A stretch of 64,000 nt of DNA from Dyella terrae (GCF_022394535.1 NZ_CP089414.1:62001-126000), one strand, 5' to 3'. Shown: positions 16,889 to 25,640, numbered from the stretch's first letter. A program made the numbers and translations. Notes: generated by a model not told the origin, from the letters alone.

Positions 16889-18022
16889 CTAGCCCAGCAC
16901 ATCTGCCTCCCGCCGGACTTGTGTGCGTCGTCGCGTACCCCGGTCGCGCCAACGAAGGAATGGGCGCTCGACAAAACCGTGTAGCGACGCACCCCCGGCC
17001 ACCGTCGCGACGACATACACGGCGAACAGTACAAGACCATGTTGTTGAAGCCGATTCGCCCAGGCGCCTTCCACCAGATGAAAGATGCCCTTGTGGCTCA
17101 AGTACATGCTGTATGAGATGCCGGCCAGCCAACCCGCGCCAGGAACATGCACGCGGGCGAGCCACGACGTACCGCCGCTGGCGGCAGCCACAATAGCCAC
17201 GAGCGCCAGGGACAGCAGCGGATATCCCATAACCGTGGCGACAAAGCCAAGGCGCCGCGTGAATAGCGCGATGGACGTGGCGAGCAATGCCAGCCCCAGC
17301 AGGAGGACAAGGTTGCCGAAACGGTGCACGCGAGCCAGCCACGTTGGGCGGAACACAGCGCAGGCCGCGAGCGCCACGCCAGCGAGCAAGCCGTCCAGCC
17401 GCGAATATGTGGGGTAGTAGATATAGCGCAGGAACATTAGGCCCGACGGTTCGTCGTCCCGGGCGACGGCCGGCTGGTAGTAGTGCAGCCAGAGCCAGGC
17501 GCGCAGGGCCATGCCGCCGAACACGATAGCGCCGCATAACACGCCAAAGCGGGCTGCCGACGGCTTGCGCAGCATCCATAGCGCGGCGAAGGGAAACAAC
17601 AGGTAGAAATGCTCTTCAACGCACAGCGACCAGGCATGCGAAAAAGCATAGTTCTCCTGCTGATCGAACAGCAGGTTGAAGGTGAACGTGGAGAACTGCC
17701 AGAGGGGCTGCATACCAGGGGTTTCACGCCAGGCCGGCCATAGTGCATACAAGGCAAGCACCACGAAGAACACGGGAAGGATGCGAAACGCCCGGCGGCG
17801 GTAGAAGTCGCAGAGATCCAGCGCCCCGCCAGCCGCGATGGGGCGCAGCACCTGCGTACCGATCAGGAAGCCGCTCAACACGAAGAACAAGTCCACGCCC
17901 ATCCAGCCATACCACTCCGCACCGGCCAGATGGTCGCCGAGGCCACCAACCAGGTAGGAGTGGAACAGCATCACCCACACGATGGCGAGAGTGCGAAGCA
18001 GATCGAGACCGGGAATGCGCAT
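16889..18022 (-). CDS. acyltransferase 3 (OafA/YrhL-type) membrane protein
   Basis: 377 aa with about ten membrane helices. Family features are LLRTLAIVWVMLFHS near the N terminus (the conserved His of AT3 enzymes), FFVLSGFLIG, and FYRRRAFRILPVF (the RRxxRI/LP motif). Such proteins acylate cell-surface polysaccharides or other envelope glycans. There is no C-terminal SGNH domain. It is the last gene of a minus-strand set with an NTF2-like protein and a LytS/LytTR pair, which may control its expression. The acceptor cannot be told from sequence. Confidence 0.88.
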   Translation of the reverse strand: MRIPGLDLLRTLAIVWVMLFHSYLVGGLGDHLAGAEWYGWMGVDLFFVLSGFLIGTQVLRPIAAGGALDLCDFYRRRAFRILPVFFVVLALYALWPAWRETPGMQPLWQFSTFTFNLLFDQQENYAFSHAWSLCVEEHFYLLFPFAALWMLRKPSAARFGVLCGAIVFGGMALRAWLWLHYYQPAVARDDEPSGLMFLRYIYYPTYSRLDGLLAGVALAACAVFRPTWLARVHRFGNLVLLLGLALLATSIALFTRRLGFVATVMGYPLLSLALVAIVAAASGGTSWLARVHVPGAGWLAGISYSMYLSHKGIFHLVEGAWANRLQQHGLVLFAVYVVATVAGGASLHGFVERPFLRWRDRGTRRRTQVRREADVLG

Positions 18023-18046
18023 GAAAGGGCGTCGGATGAGTGAAAG

Positions 18047-18779
18047 TCAGCGAGCCGCCAGCGCGGCCCGCAATTGATCAATGTAGGTACGACTTGTGCG
18101 CAATGGCGTGCCGTCCTTGAGGCGTAGCATGCAGTCACGGTTTGGCAGTACCTCCAGCTCGGCGACGCGGTCAAGTCGCACGATGGTCGAACGATGAATG
18201 CGCAGAAACTGCTGTGGGTCTCAGGCGTAGACTCAATTTATGAAGCGGCTCGCGCAACAGATGCACCTGTTGCCCCACATGCATCCCTGCATAGTCGCCA
18301 CTGGCTTCGATCCAGTCGATGTCGCTGGCCTCAACGATTACTGTGCGCAGCCCGACGCGCACGGAAAGCCGCTCGGTCCACTCGTATTCTCCCTGCGCTG
18401 ACTCCGCATGCCCTCGATGACGCATGGCAGTCCGTGCGCGATCCAGTGCCTCGCGAAAACGCTGATCGTCGATCGGTTTGAGTAGGTAATCCAACGCGTG
18501 CAGCGCGAATGCATCCACTGCGAACTGCTCGTAGGCCGTCAGCAGGATCGCAAGCGGACGACGGTCAGGCTCCATATGACGCAATACATCGATGCCGCAG
18601 ATGCCCGGCATCTGCACGTCCATGAACACCAGATCTGGCTTCAAGGCTTCCATCACCCGCAGAGCCTCATCTCCGTCACCGGCCTCGCCCACCCAGTGCA
18701 GATCGGCGTGCGCGGCGAGCCTCGCGCGCACGCCCTCCCGAGCCAACGACTCATCGTCCACAACCACCACTCGAATCAT
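18047..18779 (-). pseudogene. LytTR-family response regulator, frameshifted
   Basis: The receiver domain is intact from the ATG 18779 (MIRVVVVDDESLAREGVRA, phospho-acceptor in LVFMDVQMPG). The LytTR DNA-binding domain begins normally (EWTERLSVRVGLRTVIVEA) but leaves frame at a CCC run near 18217. The rest (PQQFLRIHRSTIVRLDRVAE to a stop at 18047) is perfectly conserved in the next frame. Removing one C restores about 244 aa. As written it would make a regulator lacking half its DNA-binding domain. Its ATGA start overlaps the kinase stop. Confidence 0.8.
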
Positions 18780-19870
18780 GTGTCGGAGGCCTCTGAAGGC
18801 ACGTTCCGAGTGGCCAGTCGTAGCGGTATCGCTAGGCGAACCGTGCATGCCCCGTCATCATCCATCGCAAACGTCACCTGGTGACGTCCGGGGTAGAGCG
18901 TCTGCAGGCGCTGCTTGACGTTGGCGAGGCCAATGGTCGTCGATGGCTCCGCCCGGGCAGTCATGACTTTGGACATGCCGTCGTTGTGCAGCTCGATGAC
19001 CAACGCTCCCTCATCCCTCTCCATGTGGAGCCGCAACTCGCCGCCTTCCGGACGCAATGTTATCCCGTGACGGATCGCATTCTCGACCAACGGCTGGAGC
19101 AGCAGCGGCGGCAGCAGCGCCTGCAACAGTCCGGCACCCACGCGCAGCGTGACATGCAGGCGGGAACCGAGCCGGGCTTTTTCGATGTCCAGGTAATGCT
19201 CGGTCAGCGACAACTCTTCGGCCAATGTCACCTCGCGCTGATCGCTGCGTTCCAGCGTGGCTCGCAGCAAGTCACCGAGGCGGGCAATCATGTGGGTGGC
19301 CTCTTCGCCCCGCCCGCCAACGACCAGCGACGAAATACTGTTGAGCGTATTGAACAGAAAATGGGGATGCAGCTGGTACTGCAGCGCGCGTAGCTCAGCC
19401 TCGCGCGCCAGAGCGACTGCCTCGGCCTCGCGACGACGGGCCAGCTGCAGGGCGTCGTAGTGCTGCAACAACGCGTGGGCGGCGCAGAAGGCAATGAGCG
19501 CCAACCAGCAGCCATCCAGCCCCGCGAAGATGCGGCGAACCTCAAAGTGGCTCACCAGTTGCCAATGCACCGCAGCAGCCTGGGCCGCGGTATTGTTGAT
19601 GACGGATGGCACATAGGTCGCCAGCAACAGTAGGGGCACGCTGACGCGCACCGACACGTCGCGACGCCACAGGTCGCGTTGCAGCAGGCTGAGTGGCACG
19701 ACCCAGCACAGGAAACAGGCGGCATAAAACGCCCGGTAGACACCGGCGTAGGCCCGGCCAAGCTCGGGCAGCGCCATCACCGCCATACATAGTGCAATGG
19801 GCAGCGAAGCCAGCAGCGAAACCCGCAACGGCAGGCCGTTGCCCAGCCTGGGTGAGGAAAGGCGTGTCAT
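18776..19870 (-). CDS. LytS/YehU-type sensor histidine kinase
   Basis: 364 aa from the ATG 19870. Four or five membrane helices cover the first half. Then comes the His_kinase motif LQYQLHPHFLFNTLNS with the phospho-accepting His, and an ATPase domain (LVENAIRHGI). This family pairs with LytTR regulators, and the regulator gene overlaps its stop. Because the regulator is frameshifted in this sequence, signalling through the pair is uncertain. Signal unknown. Confidence 0.88.
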   Translation of the reverse strand: MTRLSSPRLGNGLPLRVSLLASLPIALCMAVMALPELGRAYAGVYRAFYAACFLCWVVPLSLLQRDLWRRDVSVRVSVPLLLLATYVPSVINNTAAQAAAVHWQLVSHFEVRRIFAGLDGCWLALIAFCAAHALLQHYDALQLARRREAEAVALAREAELRALQYQLHPHFLFNTLNSISSLVVGGRGEEATHMIARLGDLLRATLERSDQREVTLAEELSLTEHYLDIEKARLGSRLHVTLRVGAGLLQALLPPLLLQPLVENAIRHGITLRPEGGELRLHMERDEGALVIELHNDGMSKVMTARAEPSTTIGLANVKQRLQTLYPGRHQVTFAMDDDGACTVRLAIPLRLATRNVPSEASDT

Positions 19871-19927
19871 CTGGATCTCTGTGGACGCTGCATCCGCGCG
19901 ACGGAGCGGCAAAACGTATAGGGTTCG

Positions 19928-20431
19928 TTAGCGGACGTCATCCATGATGACCGAATACAACATGGCGCTGATCTTCCAGCCATCGCTCTCGCGAACGACC
20001 TGCCAAGTCTCCATCCCGTGGTTTGTCTGCTTGCCATCCGCGATGAACCGGTAGTCGAAACAGACTGTACCCACGGTACCATCCGTTTCGATGCGGACGT
20101 TATCAAAAGTCTCCTCGATCGCCGCTGGGCTAGTTCCTACGAATTTGGCGAACTTCTCATAGCTGCCGGAATTGAACCGCCAGGCTTCGGGCTTCTTTGC
20201 GCGCACAGCGGCCAGCGACGTTTCACCCAGTCCCTGGAACCAGGATCCACCGGGCAGGAACATTCCTCGCATGGCTTCGCCATCCTTCATGAGGATGGCG
20301 TGCCTGAAACGCTCCACCAACTGCTGCACCTCCGCGCGTGCCGATGCCCGCGCATCGAGCGGAACCTCTGCTGCATGCAATGGCATGGCAGGCGAGATGA
20401 AGAACATCAGAGCAGGCAGCGCAAGCTTCAC
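19928..20431 (-). CDS. secreted NTF2/SnoaL-like protein
   Basis: 167 aa from a GTG at 20431 with GAGGAG seven bases upstream. A signal peptide (KLALPALMFFISPAMPLHA) precedes an NTF2-like cone domain (AEVQQLVERFRHAILMKDGE, GTVCFDYRFIADGKQTNHGME, WQVVRESDGWKISAMLYSV). Members bind small molecules or act as enzymes, so no activity can be assigned. It sits 57 bp upstream of the kinase, so probably heads the same transcript. Confidence 0.75.
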   Translation of the reverse strand: MKLALPALMFFISPAMPLHAAEVPLDARASARAEVQQLVERFRHAILMKDGEAMRGMFLPGGSWFQGLGETSLAAVRAKKPEAWRFNSGSYEKFAKFVGTSPAAIEETFDNVRIETDGTVGTVCFDYRFIADGKQTNHGMETWQVVRESDGWKISAMLYSVIMDDVR

Positions 20432-21044
20432 AGGCAACTCCTCGAAGGAAAGTGTTGCCATTAAGCCAGCCGTACCCAGCGCGAACCAGTCTTATGCGGT
20501 GAACCGTGCCCTGTATGCGGTGAACCGTTTCACTAAACGCGACACCAGTGCTCTGGCAGCAAAAGATGCCAAGAACGTCCGCCTGACTAAGCTGCGGTTG
20601 TTGATCCTGGGCGACTTTGGCCTAGATCCGCTAACAACATGCGGTCGACCGGACTTGCTTGAGTTTCTGGGTGACCGCGTGGGCAGCTGATCGACCACCA
20701 TGGCCGATCAGCTGCCCATCAAAGGCTGGCAAGCCTTTATCAAGGCTCCGGCCATTGCCGACGCCATTTGGGATCAACTGATTCATAGCAGCCTCAATCT
20801 GACTTTGAAGGGCGAGTCCCAGCGAAAACTGAGACGGGGACATTCATCGACAGATGCCGACTCTGATCAGGCAGCCGTTGCCGTGCAGACTGGCGCGCTT
20901 GCGCAATGAACTTGGTGTACGTGTGCATGCTGTCTGGCGTCGGCGTGCAGTGCGCTTGGCGTTTGGTGTGCAGCTCATTGGCGTTTAGCAGGAAGCCGAC
21001 ATTAGCTTGTCCGCCACAACGATCCACTCCTTTGTGGCTTTGCA
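20432..21044. other. gene-poor interval containing an IS21 relic
   Basis: About 610 bp whose only recognisable content is the istB fragment described separately. The remaining sequence (20836-21044) has no supported gene. Confidence 0.5.
20560..20835 (+). pseudogene. relic of IS21-family helper ATPase IstB
   Basis: The translation matches the C-terminal half of IstB: LRLLILGDFGLDPLT, then GRPDLLEFLGDR, a stop (20688-20690), and in the same frame MADQLPIKGWQAFI, APAIADAIWDQLIHSS and LTLKGESQRKL. The Walker B region has GDFG in place of DDFG. The N-terminal half and the partner transposase IstA are missing, so this is a dead fragment of an IS21 element. Confidence 0.8.
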
Positions 21045-21563
21045 TCAGTGAGCACCCTTTGGTTTAAGCGCAAGCTGCCCTGCAGACCGAAGAAGAAAAG
21101 CCCAAAGACTCAACTGCACGACGAGTGAAGCTGTCGCGGCCGGTCGCCAAAACAATGCCACGATCATTGGCAATAGGCCCATGCCCATGAGCAGATAAAG
21201 CCAGTACTCCACTCCACGCGCCCTTGCTCCGACCAGAGGCATATAGCGGCGCCTGACGGACATAGAAAGAAGGAAAGTGGGTACGACGAAGAGGAGGAAC
21301 TCGACGATGGCCACCCCAGCGCAGGCTCCACTCTCCTGCCCAGGACAGAGCCCGAGGCTATCGACCCACCCCGCAAAGTTCAGTCCTACGCTATAAAACG
21401 TAATGGCACTCGCCATTGTGTAGAGCAACAGCGTCAGGTAGGTCGCCGTCCAACAGGCAGCTCTAAAGCTCCGGCTTGATGCATCCCCATAAACCCCGAA
21501 CCGCGATGCCCACAACAAAAAGCACCCAACGGCAGCCAACAATCGCTCGACCAAACCTGTCAC
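21045..21563 (-). CDS. hypothetical polytopic membrane protein of the array
   Basis: 172 aa with about four hydrophobic segments (LLAAVGCFLLWASRFG, TYLTLLLYTMASAITFYSVG, VAIVEFLLFVVPTFLLSMSV, YWLYLLMGMGLLPMIVALFW). A short loop contains two Cys (CPGQESGAC). No family recognised. A hairpin copy (21602-21629) lies 38 bp upstream of its start, which places it as the first array gene after the acyltransferase block. Confidence 0.6.
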   Translation of the reverse strand: MTGLVERLLAAVGCFLLWASRFGVYGDASSRSFRAACWTATYLTLLLYTMASAITFYSVGLNFAGWVDSLGLCPGQESGACAGVAIVEFLLFVVPTFLLSMSVRRRYMPLVGARARGVEYWLYLLMGMGLLPMIVALFWRPAATASLVVQLSLWAFLLRSAGQLALKPKGAH

Positions 21564-21639
21564 GAAGCCCCCTTCGTTACGTGAATCACATCGTTTCCGG
21601 CATGTCTGCTATGGGTCGGAAGCGGACGGTTTCTTTAAG

Positions 21640-22002
21640 TCAGTAATAGCCGATTTCGCGAAGCTTGGTAGCGATATCGAGCACCGGCAGGAGCTTGCCA
21701 TCGAGATGCCTAAACCAGTCTGGCTCTTGCCAACTCCCATCTTCGGATTGTTCGAGCGGTGGCATCCAGTCTTTATGACGATGAAACGCGTCGGGAATGG
21801 ACCTCGAAAGGCTCGATAGGTCTTCTTGGCTGAAGGCCCCGCCGATCAGTGCTCTCGCTTTTTTCAAGGCGTCTCGATACTGGGGAACAAGGTTGATCGT
21901 GGCAGGAGTGGCCTCGGCGACGGGAATGAGTTCCGCTAGAGACCGCTCCAATACGCGAAGCTGCTCGATTCTGTCGTTTGGCGTGTATCTGTACTCGGTC
22001 AC
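21640..22002 (-). CDS. small helical hypothetical protein of the array
   Basis: 120 aa from a GTG at 22002 with an AAGGGGAT site; the frame upstream runs into the disrupted hairpin and IS30, so longer starts are artefacts. Soluble and helical (DRIEQLRVLERSLAELIPV) with a Trp-rich acidic middle. Unknown function. Its promoter side is separated from its former upstream neighbour by the IS30 insertion. Confidence 0.6.
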   Translation of the reverse strand: MTEYRYTPNDRIEQLRVLERSLAELIPVAEATPATINLVPQYRDALKKARALIGGAFSQEDLSSLSRSIPDAFHRHKDWMPPLEQSEDGSWQEPDWFRHLDGKLLPVLDIATKLREIGYY

Positions 22003-22042
22003 CAGGCATCCCCTTCCCATTTCGAAACTGTCTGCTTCGGGT

Positions 22043-23272
22043 TGCGGATTCAGCCGGTCGTTGCAACACACTAAAGACTGCGCGAGCAGCGGGAGTGTTG
22101 CAAGATGTCCCAGCGACCAAAGATTTATTACACCGAAGCCCAGATAGGGCTGATGTGGGATCGATGGCAACGTGGCGAGTCACTTCATCAGATCGCCCGG
22201 TCGTTCGATCGACACCATTCGTCGGTACGCCGGATTCTGTCGGAAACCGGTGGCATCCGGCCCGTGGTGCGCCACCGCTCGGCCCGAGTGTTGACGCTTG
22301 CCGAGCGCGAGGAGATATCCAGGGCGCTGATGGCAGGCCAATCGATCCGTGCCGTGGCCACGCGATTGAACCGGGCGCCGTCGACCATCAGTCGGGAGAT
22401 CCGGCGCAACGGTGGGAAGGATCACTATCGTGCTAGCCGCGCTGACCAGCAGGCCTGGGATCGGGCCCGACGCCCCAAGGAATGTAAGTTAGTCCGTCAT
22501 CGCGTCCTGGCACGCCTGGTAGCCGCTAAGCTGCAGCAACAGTGGGCGCCGGAACAGATTGCCGGCTGGCTCAAACATCGATATCCGGGCAATGAGGCGC
22601 GTCAGGTGTCGCACGAAACGATCTACCGCAGTCTCTTCATTCAGACGCGCGGAGCCCTGAAAAAAGAGCTTTTGGCGCACTTGCGGCGTACCCGGGCCAT
22701 GCGCCGCTCGCGACACCATACGCAGAAGACGGCTGATCATGCGCAGATTACCGGTGCGATCTCGATCCGCGAGCGTCCTGCCGAGGTCGAGGACCGGGCC
22801 GTACCGGGCCATTGGGAAGGCGATCTGTTGTTTGGCGGCCGGAACAGCCAGATCGCCACGCTGGTCGAGAGGCACTCGCGCTTTGTCATGCTGGTGCAGG
22901 TGGATAGTCGGGATAGCCAGACGGTGACCGACAAGTTGATCAAACACGCACGCAAACTTCCGCAGGAGCTGTATCGATCGCTGACCTGGGACCGAGGGTC
23001 GGAGATGGCCCAACATCAGCGCTTCACATTGGCCACCGACATCACGGTTTATTTCTGCGATCCCTACAACCCATGGCAGCGTGGGTCGAACGAGAACACC
23101 AACGGCCTTCTGCGGCAGTATTTCCCCAAGGGCATGGATCTATCCGGGGTTACCCAAGCGCAACTCAATGCCGTAGCCAGGCGTTTGAACAGAAGGCCGC
23201 GAAAGACTCTAAACTTCGAAACACCGGCCGAACGATTTCATCAATTCGTTGCAACGACCGGATGAAACCGCA
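22043..23272 (+). mobile_element. IS30-family insertion sequence
   Basis: A 1230-bp element with terminal inverted repeats of about 24 bp: left TGCGGATTCAGCCGGTCG, right (inverted) TGCGGTTTCATCCGGTCG, both continuing TTGCAAC; two mismatches. A 2-bp target duplication GT flanks it (22041-22042 and 23273-23274). Removing it restores a typical array hairpin, TCTGCTTCGGGT + CGGAAGCGGAC, so it inserted exactly in the loop of one repeat. Confidence 0.88.
22105..23265 (+). CDS. IS30-family transposase
   Basis: 386 aa, full length for the family. An N-terminal helix-turn-helix (SLHQIARSFDRHHSSVRRIL) and a second HTH (SIRAVATRLNRAPSTISREI) are followed by a DDE RNase-H-like domain: Asp in HWEGDLL, Asp in TWDRGSE, Glu in RGSNENTNGLLRQYFPKG. 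All catalytic residues are present and both ends are intact, so the element is probably active. Confidence 0.95.
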   Translation: MSQRPKIYYTEAQIGLMWDRWQRGESLHQIARSFDRHHSSVRRILSETGGIRPVVRHRSARVLTLAEREEISRALMAGQSIRAVATRLNRAPSTISREIRRNGGKDHYRASRADQQAWDRARRPKECKLVRHRVLARLVAAKLQQQWAPEQIAGWLKHRYPGNEARQVSHETIYRSLFIQTRGALKKELLAHLRRTRAMRRSRHHTQKTADHAQITGAISIRERPAEVEDRAVPGHWEGDLLFGGRNSQIATLVERHSRFVMLVQVDSRDSQTVTDKLIKHARKLPQELYRSLTWDRGSEMAQHQRFTLATDITVYFCDPYNPWQRGSNENTNGLLRQYFPKGMDLSGVTQAQLNAVARRLNRRPRKTLNFETPAERFHQFVATTG

Positions 23273-23292
23273 GTCGGAAGCGGACATCAAGG

Positions 23293-23739
23293 TTATTCGA
23301 CCCAGGTATGGAACCGCCCGACAAGGCACCATCCCCGCAACACAACATAGCCGCCCCCAGCGCCGGTAAACATGGTTACTCCGGATGGTGGATGAGGAAT
23401 GTTGTTGTAGGCATAGATGTCGTCGTCCGGCGCCATCCGGTCGCTGATGACCGACCAGTCCGCGTATCCATGGAAATGGCGATCCATCCATGCCTTGCTT
23501 GTGGGTTGACGAGCCAAGCCGATGCCGGTCGGCATAGGGACGCAATGAAGGGTTGGGTCCCCGGGGCCGTTAACGGATCCAAAGCCTGTTGCCAGGGGAA
23601 GCAATGTATCCGCCCCATGTAGGTGCCTCAGTCGAGCCTGTCGGTCTCGCTGCATAGACAGACCCGCTCCATACAGAGCCAATGCAGCGGCGACCAGCGC
23701 ACTTGATATCCAACCCACGGATTTCCAGTTGATTGTCAT
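23293..23739 (-). CDS. hypothetical membrane-anchored protein of the array
   Basis: 148 aa from the ATG at 23739. One N-terminal helix (VGWISSALVAAALALYGAGL) is followed by a soluble domain rich in Gly, Pro, His and Trp (HHFHGYADWSVI-like region, TMFTGAGGGYVVLRGWCLV). No family recognised. It follows the 23756-24262 gene by 16 bp and is probably co-transcribed. The right half of the IS30-split hairpin lies immediately after its stop. Confidence 0.55.
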   Translation of the reverse strand: MTINWKSVGWISSALVAAALALYGAGLSMQRDRQARLRHLHGADTLLPLATGFGSVNGPGDPTLHCVPMPTGIGLARQPTSKAWMDRHFHGYADWSVISDRMAPDDDIYAYNNIPHPPSGVTMFTGAGGGYVVLRGWCLVGRFHTWVE

Positions 23740-23755
23740 CGGCACCCTATATGCC

Positions 23756-24262
23756 TCACCGCGATGGCCCCACCTGGACGCTTTCCTGACCGTCGGTAGT
23801 AACGGAAACCATGATAGTTGCACCCTGCTGATGCTGGGTCTTCAGGTAGGCATCTGCGTAGGTGGTGATATCGATGAGAGCTTCATAGGGACCGCAGTGC
23901 CCATCCAAATCCACGACGGCCGTAGAGGGTCGGTCGTTGAGAATGAGGTTGATCGTGTGTAGGGTTTCGTCGGACACGGGCTTGCCCTTGTACGTCATGC
24001 TCGACAGGGCCGCTCTGGACTGGCGCGGTTGCACAACGGACGCCTGAATGGAGACCCCGTTGCGGCACTCCAGAGTCAACGCACTCTTGTCCACGCATTT
24101 TCCATCCTCGGCACAGGTGGTGTCCTTGGTGACGGCTTGGTGTCTGGGCAACAGGGCATCACCATCCAAGGTCACGGTCAAGGACTTCTCGGCCTGGCCT
24201 GCTTCACAGGTGTAAGCCAAAGCCAAGAGTAGGACACCAACGAAAGCGGCTCTGCAAGACAT
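23756..24262 (-). CDS. exported hypothetical protein of the array
   Basis: 168 aa. A signal peptide (RAAFVGVLLLALAYTCEA) is followed by a beta-rich domain with cysteines paired as TTCAEDGKCVDKSALTLEC and a later HCGP. Probably periplasmic with disulphides. No family recognised. A hairpin copy (24331-24360) lies about 70 bp upstream. Confidence 0.6.
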   Translation of the reverse strand: MSCRAAFVGVLLLALAYTCEAGQAEKSLTVTLDGDALLPRHQAVTKDTTCAEDGKCVDKSALTLECRNGVSIQASVVQPRQSRAALSSMTYKGKPVSDETLHTINLILNDRPSTAVVDLDGHCGPYEALIDITTYADAYLKTQHQQGATIMVSVTTDGQESVQVGPSR

Positions 24263-24358
24263 ACCTAATCCTTAGATCCGGCAAAGGAGAAATCGTGCCA
24301 TCAGTGGGGTACCACCGATGCTCCATCAGAACCGTCCGTTTTGGATCGGAAGCGGACC

Positions 24359-24676
24359 CTAGCGACCGGAAAAATTCCCGCGGAGCCAACCCCGTTTCAC
24401 TTCGATTTCGGGGCCTAGCTCAGGAAGGCGAACTGCCAATCGATCGAGCGCCACACTCATCTGTTCCGGTGACCCAAACAAGAGAGCCTCGTCATAGGCG
24501 AGTGCGATAGCCGCATGCTCTTCATCGCCATGCTCGATCCAGTCCGCAAGTTCTTTATGGATTGAGGCGCCATTGTCAGCACTCTGCCAAACCATCTTGC
24601 CAAGCTGATCGGCTATAGAGGAAGCCGTAGCATTTGGCTTCCTGTTTCTGAAAAGCGCTTCCGCAACGTTAGTCAT
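24359..24676 (-). CDS. small helical hypothetical protein of the array
   Basis: 105 aa from the ATG 24676, behind a GGGGAGTGAGA site. Helical and acidic (DWIEHGDEEHAAIALAYDEAL) with a basic C-terminal tail. It resembles immunity or antitoxin proteins only in size and charge. The stop lies within the 24331-24360 hairpin, and the 24703-24731 copy precedes the start. Confidence 0.6.
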   Translation of the reverse strand: MTNVAEALFRNRKPNATASSIADQLGKMVWQSADNGASIHKELADWIEHGDEEHAAIALAYDEALLFGSPEQMSVALDRLAVRLPELGPEIEVKRGWLRGNFSGR

Positions 24677-24736
24677 TCTCACTCCCCGATGCCCATCCTG
24701 GGATGTCCGCTGTGGGTCGGTAGCGGACCTTTTCAC

Positions 24737-25168
24737 CTACGCTCGATCTTGCCTTAGATACGCCAGCGCCGCATCAAGGTGGTCGAACACCCCGGCTTGC
24801 TCAGTGGCCTGCCTCTCAGAGTCCAAGCCAAACCAGAGTGTCGCTAGCGCGCCGGCGCACCCTGGGCCGACGACAATCGCAATTGGCCTGCTTCCAGGTG
24901 GGTCAAGGGCCACCTCAATCATGTCGCCCCACTCGTAGGTGAGCTTCGATACATCGATCACCAGGCTTTTATGCCACCAGATACCGGAGGCAACACCGAT
25001 GATGCCCTTCATGAAGGCCGCATCCGGGTCTCCTGCAGAGCCATCGCGGTAGCGCCCAGAAAAGCTCACGATCAGAGAGCGATTGCTTCTGTAGGGTTCA
25101 CCGTCCGTCAGGTGAATCTCGTAGTCCATCGAGGGACAAGCGTCCGCCAAGCTCAGCTTTTGCATCAC
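24737..25168 (-). CDS. hypothetical protein of the array, STAS-like fold possible
   Basis: 143 aa. The alternating pattern SLVIDVSKLTYEWGDMIEVAL, IAIVVGPGCAGALATLWF and VFDHLDAALAYLRQDRA resembles STAS/SpoIIAA-type alpha-beta proteins (strand-helix repeats ending in AALAYL). This is a fold impression only. Hairpins lie at 24703-24731 (after the stop) and 25197-25226 (before the start). Confidence 0.55.
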   Translation of the reverse strand: MMQKLSLADACPSMDYEIHLTDGEPYRSNRSLIVSFSGRYRDGSAGDPDAAFMKGIIGVASGIWWHKSLVIDVSKLTYEWGDMIEVALDPPGSRPIAIVVGPGCAGALATLWFGLDSERQATEQAGVFDHLDAALAYLRQDRA

Positions 25169-25231
25169 GTCCTTCTAGCTTTCTGTGACTGTTCAAAATG
25201 TCTGCATCGGGTCGCAAGCGGACATGCCTGG

Positions 25232-25525
25232 CTAGCGTTTTTTACGGAACACTAGCCGCTCATCGTCCGACCTTCCAGAATCGTTTGACCCCAGTTTCAC
25301 CAAGTGCGTGTCTGCGGAACGAACGTCAGGAAAGGCTGCAATGAGCTCGGTCATCGCGATTTCGCACCATTCCTCGTCCTCGTCTAACGGGGTCAGCAAC
25401 GTGTAATAGGTAAGGTCGAGCTTGCCTTCGGCGGCATCCCACTGAATCGTTGCTGCTTCAACATTGCTCGATATATTGCGCTTAACGATATATCGCGCGG
25501 ATTCTTCTAGCAGGGCCTCGTCCAT
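25232..25525 (-). CDS. small acidic hypothetical protein of the array
   Basis: 97 aa, acidic, with an alpha-beta pattern (TIQWDAAEGKLDLTYYTLL, DEDEEWCEIAMTELIAAFPDV). Compact single-domain look, in keeping with an immunity-type protein, but no family recognised. Stop, hairpin (25197-25226) and next start follow each other within about 65 bp. Confidence 0.55.
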   Translation of the reverse strand: MDEALLEESARYIVKRNISSNVEAATIQWDAAEGKLDLTYYTLLTPLDEDEEWCEIAMTELIAAFPDVRSADTHLVKLGSNDSGRSDDERLVFRKKR

Positions 25526-25640
25526 GGAATCTCCGCATCACGGTTCAGTTCGTCGCACCCCGGTTATGTCCGCATCGGGTCGCAAGTGGACCTCCCGAGC
25601 ATAGCCACCAACTTGCGAGCCGGAGAACGATACGATGTGG

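Larger units (their letters stand above)
12608..25593 (-). repeat. array of about 14 hairpin repeats between small genes
   Basis: Plus-strand consensus: TGTCYGC-WWY-GGGTCG-SAA-GCGGAC, a 6-bp stem (GTCCGC/GCGGAC) with a 12-base loop containing GGGTCG. Copies are at 13351-13378, 14244-14272, 14621-14648, 15378-15406, 15707-15731, 16203-16230, 16518-16542 (diverged), 16799-16830 (diverged), 21602-21629, 22029-22042 plus 23273-23288 (split by IS30), 24331-24360, 24703-24731, 25197-25226 and 25565-25593. All point the same way. Most sit a few bases after the stop of one minus-strand gene and about 40 bases before the start of the next. None is seen outside the island in this window. Confidence 0.85.

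Noticed and set aside
13351..25593. Integron cassette array
   Set aside because: The repeat lacks attC core sites and is too short, and no integron-type integrase is present. The only recombinases are a P4-type integrase, a serine recombinase and IS30.
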